Shown: positions 1-8,822, numbered from the stretch's first letter. The stretch: 64,000 nucleotides of DNA from Burkholderia cepacia (GCF_001039005.1 NZ_LDWR01000043.1:1-64000); one strand, 5' to 3'. Translations and numbers: made by a program. The notes: a model not told the origin generated them from the sequence alone.

Positions 1-928
1 CCCTCCCCCGCCCCTTCCTGCCGAACAACGCCCCAAGCGCGTTCTGATCGGCCTCCAGCTGAATCCGCATATGCTGGAGAAACACCCGCGCGTTCTCCGA
101 CATCGGCGTTCCCGGACGAAAGACCAGCACGCCCGTAAAGGCGACATCGACATCGAACGGCTTCACGACAAGCCCGCGCTTCACGAAATCGAGCGCCACG
201 AGCGGATGCGCGAACCCCACGCCCACCCCGGCCAGCGCGAGCTCGCAAACCGTATGCGAGTAAGGCGTTTCGACCAGCGGCTTCAGCACCACGCCGAGCC
301 CGCGCAACTGCGTTTCGAGCCTCAATCGCGTGCTGTCCTCCGGATTCAGCGCGATGAAGGCCGTCCGCGACAGATCGTCGGCCTTGATCACGCTTTTGGC
401 CGCAAGCGGGTGCCCCGCATGCATCACCGCGACGCCGGGCATCGTGACGAATGCCGAGTGTTCCAGCCCGGCCATCGACATCTCGTCCGACATCAAGCCG
501 AAATCCACCTGCCCGGCCGACACCTTCTCGTGAACCTCACGGGAGCTCATCACCTGCAGTGAAATCTGGACGTCGCGCGCCGCCGCGTCGAACGACGCGA
601 TCACACGCGGCAGAAAGGCGGTGCCGAGCGCGGGCAACGACGCGATCGCGAGACGCCCCAAGCCGTACGAGCGCAGGCTGCGGATCCGGTGTTCGATCAC
701 CTCGAAGCCGAGAAAGTACCGGTCCACGTCGCGCATCAGCGCAACGGCCTCCTGCGTCGGCACGAGACGGCTGCGCACCCGCTCGAACAGGCGGAACCCC
801 GCCATGCTCTCGAGCCGCCGGATCGACTGGCTCACCGCCGGCTGCGAAATCTCCAGCACGCCGGCCGCCTTGCTGGTACTTCCGGCGTTCATCACCGCCC
901 GGAACACCTCGATATCGCGCACGCTCAT
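1..928 (-). CDS. LysR-family transcriptional regulator (C-terminus cut by window edge)
   Basis: The start is the ATG at 928-926, beginning MSVRDIEVFRAVMNAGSTSK. The N-terminal winged helix-turn-helix of LysR proteins follows (residues about 1-60, including AAGVLEISQPAVSQSIRRLE), then a periplasmic-binding-protein-like effector domain. The frame stays open to base 1 without a stop, so the last residues are missing. It is divergent from the PLP lyase gene at 1038 with about 110 bases between them, the usual layout for a LysR protein controlling its neighbour. I infer that it regulates the 1038-4504 gene run; the effector is unknown, possibly a sulfur amino acid derivative. The family call is certain, the target is inference. 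Confidence 0.93.
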   Translation of the reverse strand, partial: MSVRDIEVFRAVMNAGSTSKAAGVLEISQPAVSQSIRRLESMAGFRLFERVRSRLVPTQEAVALMRDVDRYFLGFEVIEHRIRSLRSYGLGRLAIASLPALGTAFLPRVIASFDAAARDVQISLQVMSSREVHEKVSAGQVDFGLMSDEMSMAGLEHSAFVTMPGVAVMHAGHPLAAKSVIKADDLSRTAFIALNPEDSTRLRLETQLRGLGVVLKPLVETPYSHTVCELALAGVGVGFAHPLVALDFVKRGLVVKPFDVDVAFTGVLVFRPGTPMSENARVFLQHMRIQLEADQNALGALFGRKGRGR

Positions 929-930
929 CT

Positions 931-945
931 ATAACCTCGGCTTAT
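931..945. promoter_or_regulatory. candidate LysR operator (ATAA-N7-TTAT)
   Basis: The arms ATAA (931-934) and TTAT (942-945) form a perfect dyad around CCTCGGC, which contains the T-N11-A pattern (T932, A944) of LysR boxes. It lies just upstream of the divergent LysR start and about 95 bases upstream of the lyase start. The geometry is seen directly; LysR binding is inferred. Confidence 0.45.
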
Positions 946-1037
946 CAACCTAATTATTTCCGATGTTGCTGCAAACCCGCGCGAAAGTAAAACTGCACGT
1001 CATCCAACCTGTCAGCCACGGAGCCCAGACAAGCATC

Positions 1038-2201
1038 ATGACGACGCCCACGCCGTTTCCCCCCCAACCATTCCGCAGCCTGTCGCCGGCGGTCATGCGC
1101 GCATCGACCGTCGTGTTCGATTCGCTCGACGATTTCGCGCGCCGCAAGGAACGCCAGCCCGACGGCTACAGCTACGGCATCACCGGCACGCCGACGGCGC
1201 GCGAACTGGAGCGCCGCATCGCCGCGCTCGAGGGCGGCGCACACTGCGTACTGGCGCCGTCCGGGCAAGCCGCGCTGATGACGGCCGTGATGGGCTTCGT
1301 CCGGGGCGGCGATCACCTGCTCGTGTCCGCTGCCTGCTACGGCGCACTCAAGACCTTCGCGCAGAAATGGCTCGCGATGTTCGACGTCGAAGTCGAACTG
1401 TACGAACCGGCGATCGGCGCCGACATCGAGCGCTACGTGAAGCCGAATACGCGCATGATCTGCATGGAATCGCCGGGCACGGTGACGATGGAAATGCCGG
1501 ACATTCCCGCCATCGTCGAAGTGGCGCGCCGCCGCGGCGTGATGACGATGATGGACAACACGTGGGCCAGCCCGCTCGCGTTTCGTCCGCTCGAACACGG
1601 CGTGGACCTGAGCGTCGAAGCGGCCACCAAGCTGTTCGGCGGCCACTCCGATCTTCTGCTCGGCGCGATCAGCATGAACGACTTCGGCCACTACGAAACA
1701 TTGCGCGAGACGCAGAGCATCCTGGGCCAGCAGGCCAGCCCCGACGACTGTTTCCTGGTGTTGCGCGGCCTCGAAACCCTCAAGGTGCGCTTCGACGCGC
1801 AGAGCGCATCCGCGCTGCACATCGCGCGCCACCTCGAATCGCAGCCTGCCGTTCGCAAGGTGCTGTTTCCGGCGCTCCCGTCCGACGCGGGCCACGCGAT
1901 CTGGAAGCGCGATTTCTCCGGCAACGGCTGCCTGTTTTCGCTGATGCTCGAACCCGCGCCGGAGGCGGCATTCACCGCGTTCTTCGATGCGCTGCGTCAC
2001 TTCGCGATCGGCGCGAGCTGGGGCGGCGTCCATAGCCTCGCGGCGTACTACCCGGCGCCGCTGCAGGCGCAGCGCCCGTTCCCGCTGACCGACCAGCCGA
2101 TCATCCGCCTGTCGATCGGGCTCGAAGCGCCGGACCTGCTGATCGACGATCTGTGCGCCGGACTCGCGGCGTTCGCCGACGTCAAGGCCCGCGCAGCGTA
2201 A
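1038..2201 (+). CDS. PLP-dependent Cys/Met-metabolism lyase (cystathionine beta-lyase type)
   Basis: A 387-residue member of the trans-sulfuration (Cys/Met metabolism) PLP family. Seen: the PLP-contacting loop near APSGQAALM, the aspartate of MMDNTW (about D173) that pairs with the pyridine nitrogen, and the Schiff-base lysine in EAATKLFGGHSD (about K198). I start it at 1038 rather than at the earlier in-frame ATG at 963, because family homology begins there. Enzymes of this fold cleave cystathionine, cystine or methionine, releasing thiol, pyruvate or 2-oxobutyrate and ammonia. Its neighbours are an amino-acid ABC importer and a cysteine desulfurase, which favours a catabolic role on an imported sulfur amino acid. 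The exact substrate cannot be read from sequence. Confidence 0.88.
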   Translation: MTTPTPFPPQPFRSLSPAVMRASTVVFDSLDDFARRKERQPDGYSYGITGTPTARELERRIAALEGGAHCVLAPSGQAALMTAVMGFVRGGDHLLVSAACYGALKTFAQKWLAMFDVEVELYEPAIGADIERYVKPNTRMICMESPGTVTMEMPDIPAIVEVARRRGVMTMMDNTWASPLAFRPLEHGVDLSVEAATKLFGGHSDLLLGAISMNDFGHYETLRETQSILGQQASPDDCFLVLRGLETLKVRFDAQSASALHIARHLESQPAVRKVLFPALPSDAGHAIWKRDFSGNGCLFSLMLEPAPEAAFTAFFDALRHFAIGASWGGVHSLAAYYPAPLQAQRPFPLTDQPIIRLSIGLEAPDLLIDDLCAGLAAFADVKARAA

Positions 2202-2243
2202 CGCCACGGTTGTGCCCGATAAACAGACACTCAAGGAAGCACG

Positions 2244-3083
2244 ATGAAAATGCAGACCACGCTCGTTACGGCCAGATTCCTGGTCGCGCTCGGCATGACG
2301 GGAACGCTGGCGTTGTCCAGCGTCCATGCCGGCGCGGCGGATCTTCTCGCGGCGGCACGCGCCAGCGGCACGTTGCGTGTGGCAAACACGCAGAGCAGCC
2401 CGCCGTGGACCCTGCTGGACGATCACAACCAGCCGGCCGGCTATGACGTCGAAGTCGCACGCGAGGTCGGCAAACGCATCGGCGTGAAGCAGGTCGTATT
2501 CATCGCCGACGCGTACAAGAACTTCGTCGAAGGCCTCAAGTCCGCGAAATACGATCTGGCGATGAACGACCTGACGCCGACAGTCGAACGCAGCAAGCAG
2601 GTCGATTTCGCGAAGCCCTACGGCGTCGAGGATTTCCGCATCTTCGTGCGCACCGACAACACGAACATCCACGGCCAGGCGGACCTGAAGGGCAAGCGCG
2701 TCGGCGTGACCACGGGTTCGTCGAATGAAGCGTGGGCGCGTGCGCACCTGAAGGACGCCGACATCCGCGCATACGACAACGGCGGGCTCGTGTTCAACGA
2801 CCTCGGCAGCGGCCGCCTCGACGCCGTCATCATCTCCCACTTCGGCGGGATGAAATACGCGAACGTGAATCACCTGCCGGTCAAGGAAGTCGGCGATCCG
2901 CTGATCTATCAGCTGTCCGCGCCGGCGCTCGCGAAGGGCCAACCGGCCCTCCTCGCCGCGGTCGACAAGGCGATCGACGACATGACGGCCGACGGTACGC
3001 TCGAGCGGCTCGCGAAACGCTGGGTCGGCGCGGACTACGACATGGTGGGCACCATCGCCAAGGCGAAAGCGCAGAAGGAGTAA
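2244..3083 (+). CDS. ABC transporter substrate-binding protein, polar amino acid family
   Basis: A 279-residue periplasmic binding protein with an N-terminal signal peptide (hydrophobic stretch to about residue 32, AHAGAA-like cleavage area). It has the family 3 solute-binding fold: SGTLRVANTQSSPPWTLLD, then the YDLAMNDLTPTVERSKQVDFAKPY segment typical of cystine, glutamine or arginine binders. An AAGGAAG ribosome site precedes the ATG. It is followed after three bases by the permease gene, and with the ATPase forms a complete importer. A cystine or related sulfur amino acid ligand is inferred from the flanking lyase and desulfurase. Confidence 0.92.
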   Translation: MKMQTTLVTARFLVALGMTGTLALSSVHAGAADLLAAARASGTLRVANTQSSPPWTLLDDHNQPAGYDVEVAREVGKRIGVKQVVFIADAYKNFVEGLKSAKYDLAMNDLTPTVERSKQVDFAKPYGVEDFRIFVRTDNTNIHGQADLKGKRVGVTTGSSNEAWARAHLKDADIRAYDNGGLVFNDLGSGRLDAVIISHFGGMKYANVNHLPVKEVGDPLIYQLSAPALAKGQPALLAAVDKAIDDMTADGTLERLAKRWVGADYDMVGTIAKAKAQKE

Positions 3084-3086
3084 GGC

Positions 3087-3737
3087 ATGTTCGATCTCTT
3101 CATGCGTTCGCTGCCGCTGCTCGAAAGCGCGGTAACGATGACCGTGTTCCTCGGCCTCGCGTCCTTCGTGCTCGGTTCGGCATTGGGGCTCGCCGTCGCG
3201 CTCGCGCGGGTCTCGTCGATCCGGTTGTTGCGCGGCATCGCGTTCGCGTATGTCTCCGTGTTTCGCGGCACACCGCTGCTGGTGCAGATCCTGCTGATCT
3301 ACTTCGGCCTACCGCGCTACGGCATCACGCTCGATCCGGTGCCGGCCGCGCTGCTGGCGCTGACGCTGTTTTCCGCGGCGTACCTCAGCGAAAACTTTCG
3401 CTCCGGGATCAACGCGGTCGATCGCGGCCAGTGGGAGGCCGCGCATTCGCTCGGCATGAACTACTGGAAGATGATGTGGCGCGTGATCCTTCCGCAAGGG
3501 CTGCGCATCGCGATCCCGCCGGTGGGCAGCCGCATGATCGCGCTGATCAAGGACACGTCGCTGGCGTCCACGATCACCGTCGTCGAACTCACCCGCGTGG
3601 CCGACCAGGTCGGAGCGTCGACCTTCCGGTACATGGAGATGTTCCTGATGGTCGGCCTGATCTACTGGGTCATCAACCAGATCCTGACGATCGTCCAGAC
3701 GATTTTCGAAGGCCGGGTATCGCGGCGCTTTCAATGA
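3087..3737 (+). CDS. ABC transporter permease, polar amino acid (His/Gln/Arg) family
   Basis: A 216-residue inner-membrane permease with several hydrophobic spans. Seen: the family's FRGTPLLVQILLIYFGLP segment and the cytoplasmic EAA loop (QWEAAHSLGMNYWKMMWRVILPQGLRIAIPP) that docks onto the ATPase. Only one permease gene is present, so it probably works as a homodimer. The start follows the binding-protein stop by three bases and the stop overlaps the ATPase start (ATGA), indicating translational coupling. Confidence 0.93.
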   Translation: MFDLFMRSLPLLESAVTMTVFLGLASFVLGSALGLAVALARVSSIRLLRGIAFAYVSVFRGTPLLVQILLIYFGLPRYGITLDPVPAALLALTLFSAAYLSENFRSGINAVDRGQWEAAHSLGMNYWKMMWRVILPQGLRIAIPPVGSRMIALIKDTSLASTITVVELTRVADQVGASTFRYMEMFLMVGLIYWVINQILTIVQTIFEGRVSRRFQ

Positions 3738-4504
3738 ATACACACATGAATACCATCGTCGTTCAAGGGTTGACCAAGTCCTTTGGGGCAAACGCCGTGC
3801 TGCGGGGCGTCGATTTCTGCGTGGCGCGTGGGGAAGTGGTCGTGCTGATGGGCCCGTCCGGCTCCGGCAAGACCACGTTGTTGCGCTCGCTGAATTTTCT
3901 GGAATTGCCCGATGCGGGAAAGGTGTCGGTGTGCGGCATCGAGATCGAGCGCACGGGAGGAGCCGCGCTGTCGCGCGACGAGCAGAAGCGCGTCAAGGCC
4001 ATTCGCCAGCGCACGGCCATGGTTTTCCAGTCGTTCAACCTGTTCCCGCATCGCACCGCGCTGGAAAACGTCATCGAAGGGCTCGTGAGCGTCAAGGGTG
4101 TGAGGAAAAGCGAAGCGGTCGAGCGCGGCCTGCACCTGCTCGATCGCGTGGGCCTCGCGCACAAGGCCGGCGAATATCCCGCGCGGCTGTCCGGCGGACA
4201 GAAGCAGCGCGTCGCCATCGCCCGCGGCCTCGCGATGGATCCGGAAGTCATCCTGTTCGACGAGCCGACTTCCGCGCTGGATCCGGCGTTGCGGGAAGAC
4301 GTGCTCGCGGTCATGCGCGAGCTGGCGGGCAACGGGATGACCATGCTGGTCGTCACGCACGAAGTCCGGTTCGCGCAGGATGTTGCCGATCGCGTAGTGT
4401 TCATGGAGAACGGCGTGGTCGTCGAAGATACGACGCCCGATGCGTTCTTTACGGCCAGCACCCATCCGCGCGTCCGTCAGTTCCTCAATCTCATCGAGAC
4501 CTGA
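3734..4504 (+). CDS. ABC transporter ATP-binding protein, amino acid family
   Basis: A 256-residue ATPase. Walker A is GPSGSGKTT at about residues 40-48, the signature is LSGGQKQR, Walker B and the following loop are VILFDEPTSALDP, and the switch His lies in VVTHEVRFA. It drives the importer encoded just upstream. The ATG at 3734 overlaps the permease stop; a second in-frame ATG at 3746 is also possible. Confidence 0.94.
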   Translation: MNTHMNTIVVQGLTKSFGANAVLRGVDFCVARGEVVVLMGPSGSGKTTLLRSLNFLELPDAGKVSVCGIEIERTGGAALSRDEQKRVKAIRQRTAMVFQSFNLFPHRTALENVIEGLVSVKGVRKSEAVERGLHLLDRVGLAHKAGEYPARLSGGQKQRVAIARGLAMDPEVILFDEPTSALDPALREDVLAVMRELAGNGMTMLVVTHEVRFAQDVADRVVFMENGVVVEDTTPDAFFTASTHPRVRQFLNLIET

Positions 4505-4591
4505 AGCCCGCCTGACCGGAAAGGTGCCACCGGGATCTACCGCCAGTCATTTCATTAGTTTTACGAAATATATCGAACCAAGGAGACGCAT

Positions 4592-5755
4592 ATGAACCGC
4601 CGGCAGTTCTTCCCCGTGCTTGCCGCGCCGCTCGCCGGCGCCTTTCCCGACATTGCGCGGGCGACAAGATCGAAAGACCGCGTGATCGTGATCGGCAGCG
4701 GCGTGATGGGCGCGTCGATCGCCTATCACCTCGCCAGACGCGGCGCCGATGTCACGCTCATCGAGAAGGATGCGCCGGCATCCGGCACGACGCGCAATTC
4801 GTTTGCGTGGATCAACGCAAACAACAAGGCCCCCTATTCGTACTACGCGTTGAACTACGAAGGCATCCTCGGGTGGCGCCGCCTTCAGCTCGAGATCGGG
4901 CCGTCGCTGCAGATTCAATGGGGCGGCGGCATCTCGTGGTGCGGCCCGGACCAGAAACAGATCGACAAGCTCCACGACACGACCGCGCTGCATCAGCCGT
5001 GGGGCTATCCGATCCGCAACATCACGCGCGACGAGCTCGAACGGCTGGTGCCGGGCGTGCACGCCGGCGATTTCGGTGCAGGCTGGCATTCGACCATCGA
5101 CGGGACGCTCGATCCCGTGGCCGCCACGCTGGCACTGGTCCAGGCCGGCATCCGGGCCGGCGTCACCCTGACGAAGGCCAGCGTATCGACCCTCGACTTC
5201 AAGGGCGACCGCGCGATCGGCGTGACGACCGACAAGGGGCCGTTCCTCGCGGATCACATCGTGATCGCCGCCGGGAACGACTCCACGCGGCTTGGCGCGC
5301 AGGCGGGCATTCCGGTGCCGCTCCGTACGTCGAAAGGCATTCTTGCCCACAGCAAGCCGCTGCCCCCGCTCGTGCATCAGGTGCTGATGCCGGCCGGCCT
5401 CGACATCAAGCAGAATCCCGACGGGCGCATCGTGACCGGGTCGAATTTCGGCGACACCGGCACGCTGGAGCCGACGCCGGAACTCGGCGCGACACTCCTC
5501 GAACGCGTGACCGGCGTGCTGCCGGATACCAAAGGGATCGAACTCGACACCATGACGCTCGGCTACCGCGTGCTGCCCCGCGACGAGTATCCGATCATGG
5601 GCCGCGGCCGCCAGTACCGGAATGTTCACGTTGCGGCGATGCACAGCGGCATGACGTCCGCGCCGGCAATCGGCCAGCTTTTCGCGATCGAAGTGCTCGA
5701 CGGCATCGAAACGACCCAGCTTCAGGACTTCCGCCCGCAGCGCTTCTACGTGTGA
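4592..5755 (+). CDS. FAD-dependent oxidoreductase, D-amino-acid oxidase (DAO) family
   Basis: A 387-residue flavoprotein. An N-terminal hydrophobic leader begins MNRRQFFPVLAAPLAG and resembles a Tat or lipid-anchor type export signal with an RR pair. The FAD-binding Rossmann motif VIGSGVMGASIAYHLARRGADVTLIEKD follows at about residues 30-55, then a DAO-type body ending GYRVLPRDEYPIMGRG. Members oxidise amines or D-/N-alkyl amino acids to imines. An AAGGAGA ribosome site precedes the ATG, and the gene lies 87 bases after the importer ATPase, so it may be part of the same transcript. I infer that it handles a D- or secondary amine form of the imported amino acid. Confidence 0.85.
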   Translation: MNRRQFFPVLAAPLAGAFPDIARATRSKDRVIVIGSGVMGASIAYHLARRGADVTLIEKDAPASGTTRNSFAWINANNKAPYSYYALNYEGILGWRRLQLEIGPSLQIQWGGGISWCGPDQKQIDKLHDTTALHQPWGYPIRNITRDELERLVPGVHAGDFGAGWHSTIDGTLDPVAATLALVQAGIRAGVTLTKASVSTLDFKGDRAIGVTTDKGPFLADHIVIAAGNDSTRLGAQAGIPVPLRTSKGILAHSKPLPPLVHQVLMPAGLDIKQNPDGRIVTGSNFGDTGTLEPTPELGATLLERVTGVLPDTKGIELDTMTLGYRVLPRDEYPIMGRGRQYRNVHVAAMHSGMTSAPAIGQLFAIEVLDGIETTQLQDFRPQRFYV

Positions 5756-5842
5756 CAACCCGCCGGGCCGGGCGGGCGTCCGCGGGCCGAATCCGCCGCC
5801 ACCACGCACCGCCCGGCCCACTGAAAAATAAATTCCCCCATT

Positions 5843-5875
5843 CCACATCGAGAGAAAACGATATTCCATATCGAG
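5843..5875. promoter_or_regulatory. direct and inverted repeats upstream of the cysteine desulfurase gene
   Basis: CCACATCGAG (5843-5852) and CCATATCGAG (5866-5875) are direct repeats with one mismatch, spaced 23 bases. The second overlaps a perfect dyad, CGATAT-TCC-ATATCG (5859-5873). The stretch is AT-rich against its surroundings and lies about 90 bases before the start at 5965. It looks like an operator or promoter region giving this gene its own control; the binding protein is unknown. Confidence 0.4.
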
Positions 5876-5964
5876 CTGAATTCACAACCAACTTTGGATC
5901 CATTTTCCCCCCTGTCCCCCGTATCATTTCTCCCATTCCGAAAGAGAAAGAGCAAGAGAAGGAC

Positions 5965-7443
5965 ATGAGCGATACCACCACGCTGCACTACCTCGACTAC
6001 GCGGCCACGACGCCCGCGGATCCCCGCGTGATCGAAGCGATGACGACCTGCCTCGGCTTCGACGGCATCTTCGGCAATCCCGCATCGAGTTCGCACGCAG
6101 CCGGCCGGCTGGCGCGGGAACAGGTCGAGCGCGCACGCGCGCAAGTCGCCGCGCTCATCGGCGCGGATGCCGACGAGATCGTCTGGACCTCCGGCGCGAC
6201 CGAATCGAACAACCTCGCGCTGAAGGGTTATGCGGAAGCCGCGACCGGCAAGCGCCACCTGATCACGAGCCGCATCGAGCACAAGGCCATTCTGGACACG
6301 ATGGCGAACCTGTCGAAGCACGGCACGTCGGTCACCTTTCTGACGCCCACGCGCGACGGCGAAATCACCGCCGACGCGGTCGCCGCGGCGATCGGCCCCG
6401 ATACCGGCCTCGTGTCGCTGATGCTCGTGAACAACGAGCTCGGCACGCTGACGGACATCGGCGCGATCGCACGCATCGTGCATGCCGCGGGCGCGCTGCT
6501 CCACGTCGACGCCGCGCAAGCGCTCGGCAAGACGCCGATCGACGTACGTGCGCTCGGCATCGACCTGATGTCGATGTCCGCACACAAGGTTTATGGTCCG
6601 AAGGGCATCGGCGCACTGTTCGTCCGCCGCAACATCGCCGACCGGATCGCCCCGCAGATTCATGGCGGCGGCCATGAGCGCGGCTTGCGCTCGGGTACGC
6701 TCGCCACCCATCAGATCGTCGGCATGGGTGTCGCGTGCGAACTGGCCGTCGACAAACTCGACGGCGAGGCCGCGCGCATTGCAGCGCTCGGCGCGCGCCT
6801 GACGGACGCGCTGCTCGCGCTCGGCGATGTCACGCAGAACGCCGCCGCGGCGCGCCGTATCCCGCACACGCTGAGCCTGACGGTGAATGCACCGGGTTTC
6901 TTCCCGTACATGCTCGGCGACGCGCTCGCCGTGTCGTCGACGTCCGCGTGCAACTCGACCAGCGGCGCACCGTCCCACGTGCTGACCGCGATCGGCCTCG
7001 ATGAGGCGACTGCCGGCCGCACCGTGCGCGTGAGCTTTGGCCGCTTCACGACGGAGCAGGACGTCGACTTCGCGATCGCCTGTTTCCGCAACGCGATCGA
7101 GCAATGCCGTGCGACGGCCGCGAGCGGGTTCTCGGCGTCGCGGCAAATCACGCCGGCCGAACTGAAAGCGATCCGGAATGCCGGCTTCCGCTCGGTGATC
7201 TGCAACCGGCCGGACGGCGAAGGCGACGATCAGCCGGCGTTCGACGAGATCGCCGCGGCCGCACGCGAACTGGGCCTCGAAGCGCGCTACCTGCCGGTCG
7301 AGCGCGACCGCATCGGCGACGCGGAAGTCGACGCGTTCGAGGCATTGCTCGACACGCTGCCGAAACCCGTGCTCGCGTACTGCCGCAGCGGCAGTCGGTC
7401 AGCGGCGCTCTGGAATCGCGTGGCGGCTCGGCATCCGGCCTGA
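5965..7443 (+). CDS. cysteine desulfurase (NifS/IscS type) fused to a CxxGxRS phosphatase/sulfurtransferase-like domain
   Basis: A 492-residue two-domain protein. Residues about 8-383 are a class V aminotransferase-fold cysteine desulfurase: YLDYAATTP at the N-terminus, WTSGATESNNLALKG, the PLP lysine in SAHKVYGPKG (about K208), and a catalytic Cys in the SSTSACNST loop (about C329). Residues about 386-492 form a separate domain ending in AYCRSGSRSA (Cys about 473), the CxxGxRS nucleophile loop of the DUF442/TIGR01244 phosphatase-like family. Ordinary NifS/IscS proteins stop near 400 residues, so this is a real fusion. The first half releases sulfur from cysteine as a persulfide; the second Cys could accept it. 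The GAAGGA ribosome site supports the start at 5965. Confidence 0.9.
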   Translation: MSDTTTLHYLDYAATTPADPRVIEAMTTCLGFDGIFGNPASSSHAAGRLAREQVERARAQVAALIGADADEIVWTSGATESNNLALKGYAEAATGKRHLITSRIEHKAILDTMANLSKHGTSVTFLTPTRDGEITADAVAAAIGPDTGLVSLMLVNNELGTLTDIGAIARIVHAAGALLHVDAAQALGKTPIDVRALGIDLMSMSAHKVYGPKGIGALFVRRNIADRIAPQIHGGGHERGLRSGTLATHQIVGMGVACELAVDKLDGEAARIAALGARLTDALLALGDVTQNAAAARRIPHTLSLTVNAPGFFPYMLGDALAVSSTSACNSTSGAPSHVLTAIGLDEATAGRTVRVSFGRFTTEQDVDFAIACFRNAIEQCRATAASGFSASRQITPAELKAIRNAGFRSVICNRPDGEGDDQPAFDEIAAAARELGLEARYLPVERDRIGDAEVDAFEALLDTLPKPVLAYCRSGSRSAALWNRVAARHPA

Positions 7444-7611
7444 GCGGGAATCACGCTGCGCGGCAAGTGGATGCATCCGAAGGAAGCCGTGACGCTGATA
7501 ACGGGGCCCGTCCGCGGCGGGCTGCTTGATCTCGGGCAGTTCGGCGTGACGGTGTTCGCGCACGCGGCAGCGAACGGCGGGCCGTTCAGGATGACGGTGA
7601 TCGCGCCTTGA
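7444..7611 (+). pseudogene. C-terminal remnant of a zinc-type alcohol dehydrogenase
   Basis: Directly after the desulfurase stop, 55 codons stay open and end in TGA at 7609-7611. The translation includes ITLRGKWMHPKEAV, RGGLLDLGQFGVTVF and AHAAANGGPFRMTVIAP. This reads like the last part of a medium-chain alcohol dehydrogenase, where GKWMYP, LLDLSQF and AHAAANAGPF-type motifs occur in this order. A short stretch that normally sits between the QF and HAAA motifs is missing, and there is no start codon or catalytic domain. I therefore call it a decayed fragment. Confidence 0.65.
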
Positions 7612-7706
7612 GGTCGGCGCGTGGTGCACGGGCGAGCGATCATTGCGGCGGGCGATGCATGAACTCCGCCCGCTGAACGAACGCCCGACACCGCGCGCTG
7701 CAGCAA

Positions 7707-8822
7707 CTACCTCGGATACTCCAGCTGCAGCGCCACCCAGCCTGACGTCGCGTCACCGTAGCGTGCCGCGATATCTGCGAGGACACCGGGAAGCACCGCT
7801 TCGCCACGCCGACCATCCGGAATCGTCACACGCTCGTGCCGGATATTGGCCGGCTGCGTCAGCAACCGCAGCCCGTACTTCGACTCGATCACGTGCGCGC
7901 CCGCCGTCGCGACAACATCGCTGCGCCATGTCCGCGCCCACGCGTCGGCGGTCAACGCAACCGAAAGTTCGTCAAACCCGTTTCCAACGGGAAGATCAAA
8001 CGTCTCATGCCGCCAGAACGCAACGCGATCCATCAGCGCGGTCGCCACCGCGCGCGCGGTCAACACGAACCGGCTACCGTCGTGCACATCGCTCCATGCT
8101 TGCGCGCCGAGTTTCCGCGCAGTCTCGTGGGCCGCTCCCGGCCCGCCCAACGCACTCACCAACGCAAGCGAAGCGGGAATCGACGCCGACACGCCGGTCG
8201 TCGTCATCACGTTGCCGTCCATCACGTAACGACGATCGTCGACCCACGTCGTATCGGCAAACCGACGACGCAGACGGTCGCGCGAATACCAGTGAGACGT
8301 GGCGGTGCGACGCCGCAGCAGGCCGGCGTTCGCGAGGACCTCTGCACCATCGCAGATCGCCACCATCGTCGCGCCGGCAGTGGCCTGCTTGCGCAGCCAC
8401 GCGAGCACCGCCGGCCGGTCGGCACGATGCAGCGCGGGCACGATCACGACATCCGCACCCGACGGGACGGTGGCATCGAACCGGTCGAACGTGGTATCGG
8501 CCAGCATGCGCAGCGCGGGCATCAGTTCGACAGCGCCTTCGTCGGCCGATACGGCAACGACATCGGCCGCACCGGACGCTTTCAGAATCGCGTAAGGGAC
8601 GATAAAGTCGGTCGTCTCCGTTCCCGCGTTGTCCGCCACGATCGCAACGAGCGGCCGCCTGCGACCCTCCTTCGGTGCACTCATCGTCAGCGTCTGTACG
8701 ACCGGCAGCGTGTCCTCCGCCATCGCCTGCAGCGGCCGCCCCAACGCCCACGCGCCAAGCATCCCGCACACGAACAGCACCGCTGTCGGGCGCATCGCCC
8801 AGCTTGTCTTCCGTTCCCGCAT
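7707..8822 (-). CDS. DJ-1/PfpI (class I glutamine amidotransferase-like) family protein, exported or membrane-anchored
   Basis: A 371-residue protein with one N-terminal hydrophobic segment (VLFVCGMLGAWALG), so probably periplasmic or anchored. The DJ-1/PfpI domain covers about residues 55-225, with its nucleophile elbow in MVAICDGAEVLANAGLL, followed by SHW and MTTTGVSASI motifs. The last 140 residues match no family I recognise. It is divergent from the regulator at 8911, which carries the same type of domain. A hydrolase or stress role is possible; no substrate can be assigned. Confidence 0.82.
   Translation of the reverse strand: MRERKTSWAMRPTAVLFVCGMLGAWALGRPLQAMAEDTLPVVQTLTMSAPKEGRRRPLVAIVADNAGTETTDFIVPYAILKASGAADVVAVSADEGAVELMPALRMLADTTFDRFDATVPSGADVVIVPALHRADRPAVLAWLRKQATAGATMVAICDGAEVLANAGLLRRRTATSHWYSRDRLRRRFADTTWVDDRRYVMDGNVMTTTGVSASIPASLALVSALGGPGAAHETARKLGAQAWSDVHDGSRFVLTARAVATALMDRVAFWRHETFDLPVGNGFDELSVALTADAWARTWRSDVVATAGAHVIESKYGLRLLTQPANIRHERVTIPDGRRGEAVLPGVLADIAARYGDATSGWVALQLEYPR

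Noticed and set aside
954..2942. A 662-codon open frame on the minus strand across the lyase and binding-protein genes
   Set aside because: It is Arg/His/Asp-rich, has no domain and mirrors the codon bias of well-supported genes on the other strand; long shadow frames are normal in DNA this GC-rich. The same holds for the long opposite-strand frames over 20618-22084, 31921-35106 and 55064-57031.
5913..5925. TGTCCCCCGTATC before the cysteine desulfurase gene, similar to the half site of the GGGGGRCAYRCCG element
   Set aside because: The order of the parts differs, the gene is unrelated to the amine locus and C-runs are common here; treated as chance.
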